Source of the DNA: Acidobacteriota bacterium
Lineage (GTDB): Bacteria; Acidobacteriota; UBA4820; DSQY01
Direction of reading: 5' to 3'
Length of the DNA: 9,005 bases
Assembly: GCA_021814355.1 (NCBI GenBank)
Contig: JAKAIJ010000099.1
Span: 1-9,005 of the forward strand
A model generated the notes under the pieces. The model was not told the origin of the DNA. It saw only the letters and a program-made list of their open reading frames with translations, and did not search any database. A program made the translations under genes and the position numbers. Every line of letters begins with the position of its first letter. The stretch's first letter is position 1. Shown here piece after piece: positions 1 to 5,774 of this stretch.

Positions 1-105
1 CTCGGGCATGATGTAGATGCCGAGGTCGTACTTGAACGTGAAGTAGTCGTAGATGAAGCGCGGGTTGGGGCGGGAGAAGGTGAAGGTGACGGTCGTGTCG
101 TCTGG
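1..105 (-). other. Family 5 solute-binding-protein-like segment fused in frame to the M16 peptidase
   Basis: Reading the minus strand in the M16 frame, the 35 codons after ADVQA encode PDDTTVTFTFSRPNP, then RFIYDYFTFKYDLG and IYIMPE. An M16 protein should continue here with something like VTPEDVRRVA and a short C-terminal strand. The observed segment instead recalls periplasmic oligopeptide-binding proteins (SBP_bac_5), where a 'V.APDDYTV.F....PNPRF' stretch is followed by '.YDYLTFKYDTG.YIVPEHI'. The frame stays open across the junction. It may be a real recombination product or an assembly join at a short shared sequence around GCCGACGTGCAGGCG; the window alone cannot decide. The assignment is from memory of the family, not a search. 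Confidence 0.6.
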
Positions 106-1518
106 CGCCTGCACGTCGGCGACGTACGAGAAGATGGTTTTCCAGTCCCCCGTCACGAGGGTCGTGGCGCCCACGAGGGCGGCGGTGGAGAGGTCGGACT
201 CGAGCCGCCGGAGGTAGCCCGCGAGGATGCGGGTCTTCGCCTTCTGGAGTTCCTCTTCGGGGATCGGCTCGGAGGCGAGGCGGTCCAGCTCGCCGTAGAG
301 GCACGCCTCCACCTTGGCGTAGGGAACCCCCGAGTTGGGGATCACGACGAAGGTGACGAGGTTGTCGTAGAGCGCCCCCGGGTCGCCGTTGTAGGACTGG
401 ACCATCATCGCCAGCCCCTCCTTCTCCACCATCCGGCGGTAGAGGCGGGAGGTGTCTCCGTCCGTGAGCAGGGTGGAGACCACGTCCATCACCGTGTCGT
501 CCTTGCTGGGCCAGGCGGGCTTGTGGAACCCCACGAACAGGCCGGGGTTGGCGGCGAAGAGAACCTCCGCCCGGCGCTCCCGCTCCTGCACCGGCTCCTT
601 CGTCACGATGGGAAGGGGATCGCCCCGGCGTGGAATGGTCCCGAAGTACCGACCCAGCAGGGCGCGGGCCCGGCCGGCATCGAAGTTCCCCACCAGGACG
701 CCCACGGCGTTGGAGGGGGAGTAGTAGGCGTGGAAGAAGGCCCGGGCCTGCGCCGCCGTCAGCGCCTTGATGTCGCTGGCGTAACCGACCGCGGGAATAC
801 GGTAGGGGTGGGCCGTGAAGGCCGTCGCCAGGTAGGTCTCGTAGAGCTTGCCCATGGGGTCGTTGTCGGTGCGCATGAGCCTTTCCTGGAAGATGACGTC
901 GCGCTCGGAGTAGAACTCCCGCATCACCGGCTCGCGCACGCGCTGGGATTCGACCATCATCCAGAGTTCGAGGGCGTTGCTGGGGAGCTCCACGAAGTAC
1001 TGGGTCACGTCCTCGGCGGTGCTGGCGTTCAGGTTGCGCCCGCCCGCCCGGGTGTAGATCGCGGGAATCTCGTCCTTCACGATGTACCGGTGCTCCTCCT
1101 CGGCGAGGGCCTTCACCTCGGCTTCGAGGGCCGCGCGCTCCTCCGCGGTCCCCTTCCCGGTGGAGACGAACAGGGTCAGCCGGTCGCCCGCCGCCTGGAG
1201 CTTTTCAAGGACGGGCTTCTCCTTTTCCCAGTCGCTCGTGCCCAGGTGCTCGGTTCCCTTGAAGGCCATGTGCTCGAACATGTGGGCGAGACCAGAGTTG
1301 CCGGGGACCGAGTTAACGCCCCCCACGCGGAAGGCCACATAACCCGCGAAGGTGGGCGCGCCGGTCCTGGGCATCAGGACCCAGGTCATGCCGTTCGGCA
1401 AGACCACCGTCTCGCCTTTCATGGCGAGCGTGACCGCCGCCGCGCGGGGCGCGGCGGCCGCCGCGGCCAGCGCCAGGGAGGCGGCCAGCGCCGCCGTTAG
1501 AACTTTTTTGGAATCCAT
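1..1518 (-). CDS. Secreted M16 (pitrilysin-type) zinc peptidase, 3' end missing and chimeric
   Basis: The reading frame starts at the ATG at 1518, preceded by a strong GGAGGTGGGA ribosome site, and runs off the left edge (506 codons visible). Residues 1 to about 28 form a signal peptide (MDSKK, then a long Leu/Ala core ending PRAAA), so the product is probably periplasmic or lipid-free secreted. The inverted zinc motif HMFEH lies at residues 79-83 (His79, Glu82, His83). The likely third ligand is Glu212, in SERDVIFQER, by analogy with Glu169 of E. coli pitrilysin. His83 to Glu212 is about 50 residues longer than the classic spacing, owing to a Glu/Ala-rich, probably helical insert (about 110-150). 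The C-terminal half keeps the family's SRLYRRMVEKEGLA motif. Such peptidases degrade or process peptides. M16 similarity ends around residue 471; the last 35 codons resemble another family (separate entry). The gene lies 65 bp downstream of gmhA on the same strand. The M16 call is secure; the substrate is unknown. Confidence 0.9.
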   Translation of the reverse strand, partial: MDSKKVLTAALAASLALAAAAAAPRAAAVTLAMKGETVVLPNGMTWVLMPRTGAPTFAGYVAFRVGGVNSVPGNSGLAHMFEHMAFKGTEHLGTSDWEKEKPVLEKLQAAGDRLTLFVSTGKGTAEERAALEAEVKALAEEEHRYIVKDEIPAIYTRAGGRNLNASTAEDVTQYFVELPSNALELWMMVESQRVREPVMREFYSERDVIFQERLMRTDNDPMGKLYETYLATAFTAHPYRIPAVGYASDIKALTAAQARAFFHAYYSPSNAVGVLVGNFDAGRARALLGRYFGTIPRRGDPLPIVTKEPVQERERRAEVLFAANPGLFVGFHKPAWPSKDDTVMDVVSTLLTDGDTSRLYRRMVEKEGLAMMVQSYNGDPGALYDNLVTFVVIPNSGVPYAKVEACLYGELDRLASEPIPEEELQKAKTRILAGYLRRLESDLSTAALVGATTLVTGDWKTIFSYVADVQAPDDTTVTFTFSRPNPRFIYDYFTFKYDLGIYIMPE

Positions 1519-1542
1519 TCCCACCTCCAGAACCCGGGGGCG

Positions 1543-1560
1543 CCGCCGGCGAAACGGCGG
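1543..1560. other. GC-rich stem-loop between gmhA and the M16 gene
   Basis: CCGCCG (1543-1548) and CGGCGG (1555-1560) form a perfect 6-bp stem around a 6-base loop, inside the 65-bp gap between the gmhA stop and the M16 start. No T-tract follows on the minus strand, so it is not a standard intrinsic terminator. It may attenuate or stabilise a gmhA-M16 transcript, or be a chance result of high GC. Confidence 0.3.
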
Positions 1561-1583
1561 GCCGTGCCGCAGGGCGCCATAAC

Positions 1584-2159
1584 CTACGGGACGTCGGCCA
1601 ACGCGCAGAGCAGATGGCCGATCACCGTGTGGAACTCCTGGATGCGCGGCGTCTCCGTGGCGTCGTAGACGAGGGCTATATCGGCCGCCGGGGCGATGTC
1701 CCCGCCGTCTCGCCCGAGGACCGCCACGGTGGCGCAGCCCATCGCGCGCGCTGTCTCGAGTGCCTGCCGGACGTTGGGGCTGCGCCCTGAGGTGGAAACC
1801 CCCACCGCCACGTCGCCCGGAAGGGCGAGCGCCTCCACCTGCCGCGCGAAGACCCTCTCGAAGCCGTAGTCGTTGGCGATGGCGGTGAGCGCGCTGGTGT
1901 CGGTGGTGAGGGCGAGCCCCGCTAGTCCCGGGCGCTCGCGCCGGTATCGCCCCGAGAGCTCGGCCGCCCAGTGCTGGGCGTCCGCCGCGCTGCCACCGTT
2001 GCCGAAGAAGAGCACCTTGCGGCCCCCGTGCAGCGCGCGGCGCATCAGCTCCGCCGCCCGTAGCACGCCGGGCCTCATCCGCGCCAGCGCCTCGGCTTGG
2101 CGGGCCAGATTCTCCCGGATCGCGGCGGCTTCCCGGTCGAAGACCTCTTCGAGCGCCAT
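1584..2159 (-). CDS. gmhA: Phosphoheptose isomerase (sedoheptulose 7-phosphate isomerase)
   Basis: This cytoplasmic SIS-domain enzyme converts sedoheptulose 7-phosphate to D-glycero-D-manno-heptose 7-phosphate, the first step towards ADP-heptose for the lipopolysaccharide inner core. The product is 191 residues, the normal family length. Visible motifs are FGNGGSAADAQHWAAEL (52-68), the phosphate-binding STSGRS (122-127), and RIQEFHTVIGH near the C-terminus. By alignment with E. coli GmhA the four zinc ligands are all present: His63, Glu67, Gln174 and His182. The ATG at 2159 is chosen because the protein then begins at the usual helix (MALEEVFDREAAAIRENL); the open frame extends upstream to 2654, but only through sequence antisense to aroDE. 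The ribosome site is weak (a G-run about 5 bases upstream). The gene is divergent from aroDE and may be cotranscribed with the M16 gene. No other heptose gene is visible here. Confidence 0.95.
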   Translation of the reverse strand: MALEEVFDREAAAIRENLARQAEALARMRPGVLRAAELMRRALHGGRKVLFFGNGGSAADAQHWAAELSGRYRRERPGLAGLALTTDTSALTAIANDYGFERVFARQVEALALPGDVAVGVSTSGRSPNVRQALETARAMGCATVAVLGRDGGDIAPAADIALVYDATETPRIQEFHTVIGHLLCALADVP

Positions 2160-2183
2160 CGTCGCCCCCACGGTGCGGGCTCT

Positions 2184-2191
2184 AGTATACT
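2184..2191. promoter_or_regulatory. Palindromic -10-like element AGTATACT shared by gmhA and aroDE
   Basis: AGTATACT is its own reverse complement, so each strand carries TATACT: plus strand 2186-2191, minus strand 2189-2184. It is the only AT-rich spot in the 38-bp divergent gap. On the plus strand only six bases separate it from the aroDE ATG. On the minus strand 24 bases separate it from the gmhA ATG, leaving room for a short leader. I see no convincing -35 hexamer for either direction. The promoter role is inferred. Confidence 0.55.
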
Positions 2192-2197
2192 CCAGCC

Positions 2198-3592
2198 ATG
2201 GACACTCTCGGCCCCCTCGTCGCCACCGCGGGTGCGGCGACGTTCCGCGAGACCGCGGAGGCGGCGCGCGCCGCGCGCCGCGCGGGCGCCGCCCGCGTGG
2301 AGGTGCGCCTCGACCTTCTGCGTAGCGAAGAGGAGCGGCTGGGCGCCATGGGGCTTGCGACGGAGATGCCGCTCCTGGTCTCGGGCCACCGCGACCGGCT
2401 CCGCCCCTGGGAGATCGCCCACCTCCGGAGAGCCCGCTCCCTCGGGGCCTGGGTGGACGTTCCGGCGGAAGAGGCTTCCGCTCCCTTTCTGGACACCCTG
2501 GACCCCTCTCGCCTGGTCCTCTCGTGGCACGGCCGCGCCGCGGACCTCGGCGCCGTCCTGGCCCGCATGCGCGGCCGGCCCGCCGCCTGCTACAAGCTGG
2601 TTCCCGAGGCCCGGGGCTACGATGACGTGGAGGGCGTGCGCCGCCTGCTCGCACTTCACGGCGGCCGGGGAGACCTCTGCGCCTTCGCTTCGGGGCCCCA
2701 CGGCGTCCCCAGCCGGGTCCTCGCCCTTGCCTGGGGCTCGGCGGCCACCTACGCGGTGGCCCCGGGCGCGTCCGCGGCGGCGCCGGGTCAGATGCCCCTC
2801 GAGTTCCTTCTCTCCTGCACCCCCGAGGAGGTCTCCCGTGACACCCCCCTCTTCGCCCTTTGCGGGTGGCCCCTGGCCTTCACCAAGACGCCGTTTTTCT
2901 TCAACCGCTGGCTGAGGACGGCGGGACGGCAGGAGCGATACGTCCCCGTGCCCGTGGAGACCCTCGATGCCTTCTGGGAGTCCGCCTCGGCCCTGCCCTT
3001 GGCCGGCGTCGCGGTGACCATCCCCCACAAGCGCGCCGTCCTGTCGCGCCTCGGGCGACTCTCCCGCCTCGCAAGCGCCGCTGGGGCCGTGAACACCCTG
3101 CTGAGGTCCGGCGGCGGTTGGACCGGGGCCAACACGGACGTGTACGGCGTCCGCAGCGCCCTGTCTGTTCTCCCTCGGCGCGGACTGAGGAGCCTGATCC
3201 TGGGCGCTGGCGGCGCGGCGGCGGCCGCCGCCGTGGCCCTCCGGGCGAGGGGCCCCGTGGCGCTCTGCGCACGCGACCGCGTCCGGGCGGAGGAGCTCTC
3301 GGTTCGGCTCGGCTGCGGGACCGTGGCCTGGACCGACCGGGAGGGCGCTTCCTGGGACCTCCTGGTGAACGCGACGCCGCTGGGCCGCGACGGCCTCTCT
3401 TCTCCCCTCCCCCTCGATTCCCTCAGGGGCGGCGCCGTCTTGGACATGGTGGTGCTTCCGAAAGGCGAGACCCCGCTGCTGGCCCGCGCCCGGGAGCGCC
3501 GCCTGACCGTGGTGCCGGGCGAGGCCATGCTCCGGGCCCAGGCCCGCCTCCAGTTTCGCCTCTGGACCCGCACCCGTCCGCCCGCGGACTGA
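2198..3592 (+). CDS. aroDE: Bifunctional type I 3-dehydroquinate dehydratase / shikimate dehydrogenase
   Basis: This 464-residue fusion would carry out two consecutive shikimate-pathway steps: 3-dehydroquinate to 3-dehydroshikimate, then NADPH-dependent reduction to shikimate. The AroD part (about 1-215) shows the ExRxD motif VEVRLDLL (Glu35, Arg37, Asp39), LSWH with catalytic His111, CYKLVPEA with Schiff-base Lys133, and the PSR and APGQ substrate loops (about 171-198). The AroE part (about 219-464) shows LCGWPLAFTKTPFFFN at the substrate site, VTIPHK with catalytic Lys278, GANTD with Asp314, the Rossmann loop GAGGAA (336-341), NATPLG, and the C-terminal ML..Q helix. The usual SxS shikimate-binding serines are threonines here (Thr229, Thr231), a conservative change. 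All catalytic residues are present, so both halves are probably active. No Shine-Dalgarno precedes the ATG; a -10-like TATACT six bases upstream suggests a leaderless message. Confidence 0.95.
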   Translation: MDTLGPLVATAGAATFRETAEAARAARRAGAARVEVRLDLLRSEEERLGAMGLATEMPLLVSGHRDRLRPWEIAHLRRARSLGAWVDVPAEEASAPFLDTLDPSRLVLSWHGRAADLGAVLARMRGRPAACYKLVPEARGYDDVEGVRRLLALHGGRGDLCAFASGPHGVPSRVLALAWGSAATYAVAPGASAAAPGQMPLEFLLSCTPEEVSRDTPLFALCGWPLAFTKTPFFFNRWLRTAGRQERYVPVPVETLDAFWESASALPLAGVAVTIPHKRAVLSRLGRLSRLASAAGAVNTLLRSGGGWTGANTDVYGVRSALSVLPRRGLRSLILGAGGAAAAAAVALRARGPVALCARDRVRAEELSVRLGCGTVAWTDREGASWDLLVNATPLGRDGLSSPLPLDSLRGGAVLDMVVLPKGETPLLARARERRLTVVPGEAMLRAQARLQFRLWTRTRPPAD

Positions 3593-3614
3593 TCTCAGCT
3601 TCTTCTCCACCCCG

Positions 3615-3648
3615 CGCTCGGGGGGCTACAATGGCCTCCCCACGAGCG
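3615..3648. other. Inverted repeat around the sod promoter-like site
   Basis: CGCTCG plus GGGG (3615-3624) can pair with CCCC and CGAGCG (3638-3641 and 3643-3648), giving about 10 base pairs with one bulged A at 3642. The 13-base loop contains the TACAAT hexamer. It may end aroDE transcription, although no T-run follows, or it may be an operator over the sod promoter. Confidence 0.35.
3627..3632 (+). promoter_or_regulatory. Putative -10 element (TACAAT) for sod
   Basis: TACAAT matches the sigma-70-type -10 consensus at five of six positions and lies 35 bases before the sod ATG, predicting a leader of roughly 28 bases that includes the Shine-Dalgarno. The -35 region (about 3604-3609) is a poor match to TTGACA. 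This suggests sod can be transcribed separately from aroDE. Confidence 0.45.
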
Positions 3649-3656
3649 GGATGAAA

Positions 3657-3662
3657 AGGAGG
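3657..3662 (+). promoter_or_regulatory. Shine-Dalgarno of sod
   Basis: AGGAGG lies five bases before the ATG at 3668 and fixes the start. It contrasts with the missing site before aroDE and the ABC operon. Confidence 0.8.
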
Positions 3663-3667
3663 GGGCC

Positions 3668-4285
3668 ATGGCCTACGCGGCGCGCAGCGAGCTCAAACCG
3701 TCGGGTTTGAAGGGAATCTCCGAAAACCAGGTGGCCCAGCACTGGAAGCTCTACGAGGGCTACGTCGCCAACGTGAACGCCCTCAAGGGCGAGCTCGAGG
3801 CCCTGCGTCAGGAGGGCAAGGGCGGGACGCCTCTCTTCGCGGACCGCCGGCGCCGCTTCGGCTTCGAGCTCAACGGCATGGTTCTGCACGAGTACTACTT
3901 CGGCAATCTGAGGGCCGGCGCGGCGGAGCCCGCGGAGTCCAGCGCCCTGCGCGGGGCCCTCGCGGGGCAGTACGGCTCCTTCGAGGCCTGGAAGGAGGAC
4001 TTCGCCAGGTGCGGGGCCTCGCGCTCCATCGGGTGGGCGGCCCTCCTGCTCGACCCGGCCACGGGCGGCCTCACGAACCACTTCGTTCAGCTCCACGAGG
4101 AAGGCAACGTGGCCGGTTTCGCCCCCGTGCTCCTGATGGACGTCTGGGAGCACGCCTACATGGTGGACTACGGCGCCGGCGGGCGGTCCGACTGCATCAA
4201 GGCCTTCTTCGAGAACGTGGCTTGGGGCGTGGTTGAGCGGCGGTTCGTCTCGGCCAAGGCTGGCCAGATCCCGGCCCGTTGGTAG
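3668..4285 (+). CDS. sod: Superoxide dismutase, Fe/Mn family
   Basis: The 205-residue product would convert superoxide to hydrogen peroxide and oxygen. There is no signal peptide, so it is expected in the cytoplasm. The four metal ligands of the family are visible: His25 (VAQHWKLYEGYV), His74 (MVLHEYYFGNL), and Asp158 and His162 in the signature DVWEHAYMVDY. The GWAALLLDP stretch (122-130) and the C-terminal VAWGVVERRF helix also fit. The position of the iron-type second-shell Gln (Gln69 in E. coli SodB) is Gly70. The alternative position, 15 residues before the aspartate ligand, is His143 instead of Gln or Ala. The first ligand helix is one residue shorter than in SodA/SodB. These traits place it in a divergent subgroup, so metal preference cannot be read from the sequence. 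It is convergent with the SnoaL-like gene. Confidence 0.9.
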   Translation: MAYAARSELKPSGLKGISENQVAQHWKLYEGYVANVNALKGELEALRQEGKGGTPLFADRRRRFGFELNGMVLHEYYFGNLRAGAAEPAESSALRGALAGQYGSFEAWKEDFARCGASRSIGWAALLLDPATGGLTNHFVQLHEEGNVAGFAPVLLMDVWEHAYMVDYGAGGRSDCIKAFFENVAWGVVERRFVSAKAGQIPARW

Positions 4286-4294
4286 GCTGGGGGG

Positions 4295-4319
4295 GGCGGA
4301 GCGGCTCAGCGCCTCCGCC
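4295..4319. terminator. Possible bidirectional stem-loop between convergent genes
   Basis: GGCGGAG (4295-4301) and CTCCGCC (4313-4319) form a perfect 7-bp stem with a small inner GCT/AGC helix. It sits just after the sod stop and overlaps the stop codon of the minus-strand SnoaL-like gene. Its position between converging genes suits a shared terminator, but there is no T-tract on either side. Confidence 0.35.
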
Positions 4320-4821
4320 AGGAGAGGCGGATGGAGAGGATCCTCCAGGCATTGCCCTTCCGCGCCACGGTGACCTTGGCCGAGAGGCTGTGAAGAAGGA
4401 GGTCGCCGCCGCGCCAGGAGGGGGCAACGATGTCTCCCTGGGCGTCGCACGTCGCGAGCCTGGGTCCCGAAAGGCGCACGGCGCCGATCCGGGTGACGTG
4501 GCGGAGGGAGCGGGGCAGAAGGCGGAAGAGGCGGGTGTACCGCTGGACCAGTGCTTCGCCCCCGCGGCAGCAGCGCCCCGTGGCGAAACGCATCCCCCCC
4601 TTCTCGGCGAAGAGGCTTACCAGGGCCGCCGGGTCCCGCGCGTTCCAGCAGGTATCGAACCGGTCCGCCAGGCCAAGGAGCGCGTCCCGCTCGTCCGGCC
4701 GTAGCAGGGCGGCGGGCCCCTCGAACCGTGGAGGGCGGGGAAGGACGGGCACCGGCGGCCTGAGACCCAGGCGAAGGCTCCGGTCTCCCGAAAGGAATGA
4801 CTTGAGCTGGAACCTCTCCAC
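4306..4821 (-). CDS. SnoaL/NTF2-like small protein (DUF4440-type), function unknown
   Basis: The 171-residue product has no signal peptide or membrane segment. Residues about 43-170 read as an NTF2-like alpha+beta cone: a first helix with the hallmark ADRFDTCWNARDPAALVSLF (52-71), then a glycine-containing turn and a 'GGEALVQRYTRLF' helix, then strands ending in KGNAWRILSIRLSW. This matches the pattern of DUF4440/SnoaL proteins ('f..aWnagDaaalaalfa', later 'dg.WrI'). The fold is used by small isomerases, cyclases and ligand-binding proteins, so no reaction can be assigned. The first 40 residues are Pro/Arg-rich and outside the fold. The start is a GTG at 4821 behind a GGAGGGGAGG ribosome site. 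Cys84-Cys85 and Cys125 are visible but of unknown importance. It lies 140 bp downstream of the ABC operon and may have its own promoter. Confidence 0.7.
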   Translation of the reverse strand: MERFQLKSFLSGDRSLRLGLRPPVPVLPRPPRFEGPAALLRPDERDALLGLADRFDTCWNARDPAALVSLFAEKGGMRFATGRCCRGGEALVQRYTRLFRLLPRSLRHVTRIGAVRLSGPRLATCDAQGDIVAPSWRGGDLLLHSLSAKVTVARKGNAWRILSIRLSWRRR

Positions 4822-4961
4822 CGCGCCTCCCCTCCGACCCGGTCTCCGGAAGGATGGGGCCTGCGGCCCGCGAAATCAAGCGGCGGTTTCTCCGTGCAGA
4901 CGGCATCAAGCCCTGCTCCAGAAACCAGGGCAGCCGTGCGGTTACTGTTTTGAGACGAATC
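4822..4961. other. Intergenic gap after the ABC operon
   Basis: These 140 bases hold no gene. They contain the SnoaL-like ribosome site (about 4825-4835), a 5-bp hairpin GGGCC-TGC-GGCCC (4857-4869), and a 6-bp hairpin GCCCTG/CAGGGC (4910-4915 with 4926-4931). The second could end ABC operon transcription on the minus strand, but no T-run follows it. I see no clear promoter. Confidence 0.4.
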
Positions 4962-5774
4962 TTACCCCTCCCGCTCCAGGTGGGCGGCCTCGATTCGGCG
5001 GGCGAGAACGCAGGAGAGGGCAAGGAAGGCGGCGCCGTAGACCGCGAGGAAGGCCAGGGCCGCTGCCTTGCTCTCGGAGGCGGCGAGCAGGTTCAAGAGC
5101 CCCTTCGGCTCCGTGTGCTCGGGCATGAGGGTGTGGAGGTGGAAGAGGATCGTGATGCGCTTGAGGAACCCGGGGAGCCAGGCCACCAGGTTCTCCCAGC
5201 CGAAACCGACGAGGAAACCCCAGAAGAGGGGCCGCCGGAAGGCCAGGCCAATGAGGCTGAAGAGGGCGCCGTAGACCAGCAGACCCAGCCAGGCCGCCGT
5301 CAGGTCCATCAGGAAGTCCCCGGCCCCCTTGGCCATCCCCAGGGCGCCCGCTTCGAGGTTGGAGAGTACGAAGGCGCCCGCCATCGAGACCGCGGTGCCC
5401 GCGAGCAGCACCGATTCCATGCCCGCGAACTTGGCGAGGAAGACCACGTGGCGCGGCACGGGGCGGCCGAAGAGGTACGGGAGCGTCCCCCCCTCGGCTT
5501 CGTCGGCGATGAGCGCCACGCCGAAGAAGAGGGCGCAGAGGGGGATCAGGAACCCCATGTAATAGGCGACCACCAGGTTGCCGTAGAGGGTGGAGCCCCC
5601 GAGCCCCACCGGCACGCCCCGCCAGATGAGGAGTTGGAGCAGGAGCAGGAGGCCCCAGGGGAAGAGCGCCAGCCCCAGGAACACGAACCCTTTCACCGAG
5701 CGGGTCATCTGGCCCGCGGTATGGGAGAACAGGGCTTTTGCCGCCTCGCTCCAGGCCGCCATCGTCACCCTCAT
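4962..5774 (-). CDS. ABC-2 type permease (second membrane subunit of the exporter)
   Basis: This 270-residue integral membrane protein shows about six hydrophobic segments, near residues 28-50, 65-90, 110-138, 155-178, 182-200 and 237-258. Between the second and third lies ADEAEGGTLPYLFGRPVPR (90-108), the typical cytoplasmic coupling region of ABC-2 permeases ('D...GTL..LL..P..R'). It should form the transmembrane pathway together with ATPase 2 and the other permease. The ATG at 5774 forms an ATGA overlap with the stop of the ATPase 2 gene, implying translational coupling. An ATG at 5762 (four codons in) has the better ribosome site, GAGGG about 6 bases ahead, and could be the true start. 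It is the last gene of the operon (TAA at 4962-4964). The substrate is unknown. Confidence 0.88.
   Translation of the reverse strand: MRVTMAAWSEAAKALFSHTAGQMTRSVKGFVFLGLALFPWGLLLLLQLLIWRGVPVGLGGSTLYGNLVVAYYMGFLIPLCALFFGVALIADEAEGGTLPYLFGRPVPRHVVFLAKFAGMESVLLAGTAVSMAGAFVLSNLEAGALGMAKGAGDFLMDLTAAWLGLLVYGALFSLIGLAFRRPLFWGFLVGFGWENLVAWLPGFLKRITILFHLHTLMPEHTEPKGLLNLLAASESKAAALAFLAVYGAAFLALSCVLARRIEAAHLEREG

Noticed and set aside
523..1500. Long plus-strand open frame (325 codons) opposite the M16 peptidase
   Set aside because: It is antisense to a clear M16 protein, its product is Gly/Arg/His-rich without any motif, and long shadow frames are expected at this GC content.
2160..2654. Upstream extension of gmhA to a start at 2654
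   Set aside because: The extra 165 codons are Arg/Pro/Gly-rich antisense of aroDE. The start at 2159 gives the normal family length and N-terminal helix.
2075..3610. Minus-strand open frame of 511 codons opposite aroDE
   Set aside because: All catalytic motifs of AroD and AroE are on the plus strand; this frame is low-complexity Gly/Arg/Ala sequence.
4857..4931. Hairpins after the ABC operon as intrinsic terminators
   Set aside because: Stems are only 5-6 bp and no T-tract follows on the minus strand, so I list them only in the gap description.
3626..5023. Minus-strand open frame of 465 codons across sod and the SnoaL-like gene
   Set aside because: It runs opposite sod and out of frame over the SnoaL-like gene, and encodes no recognisable domain.
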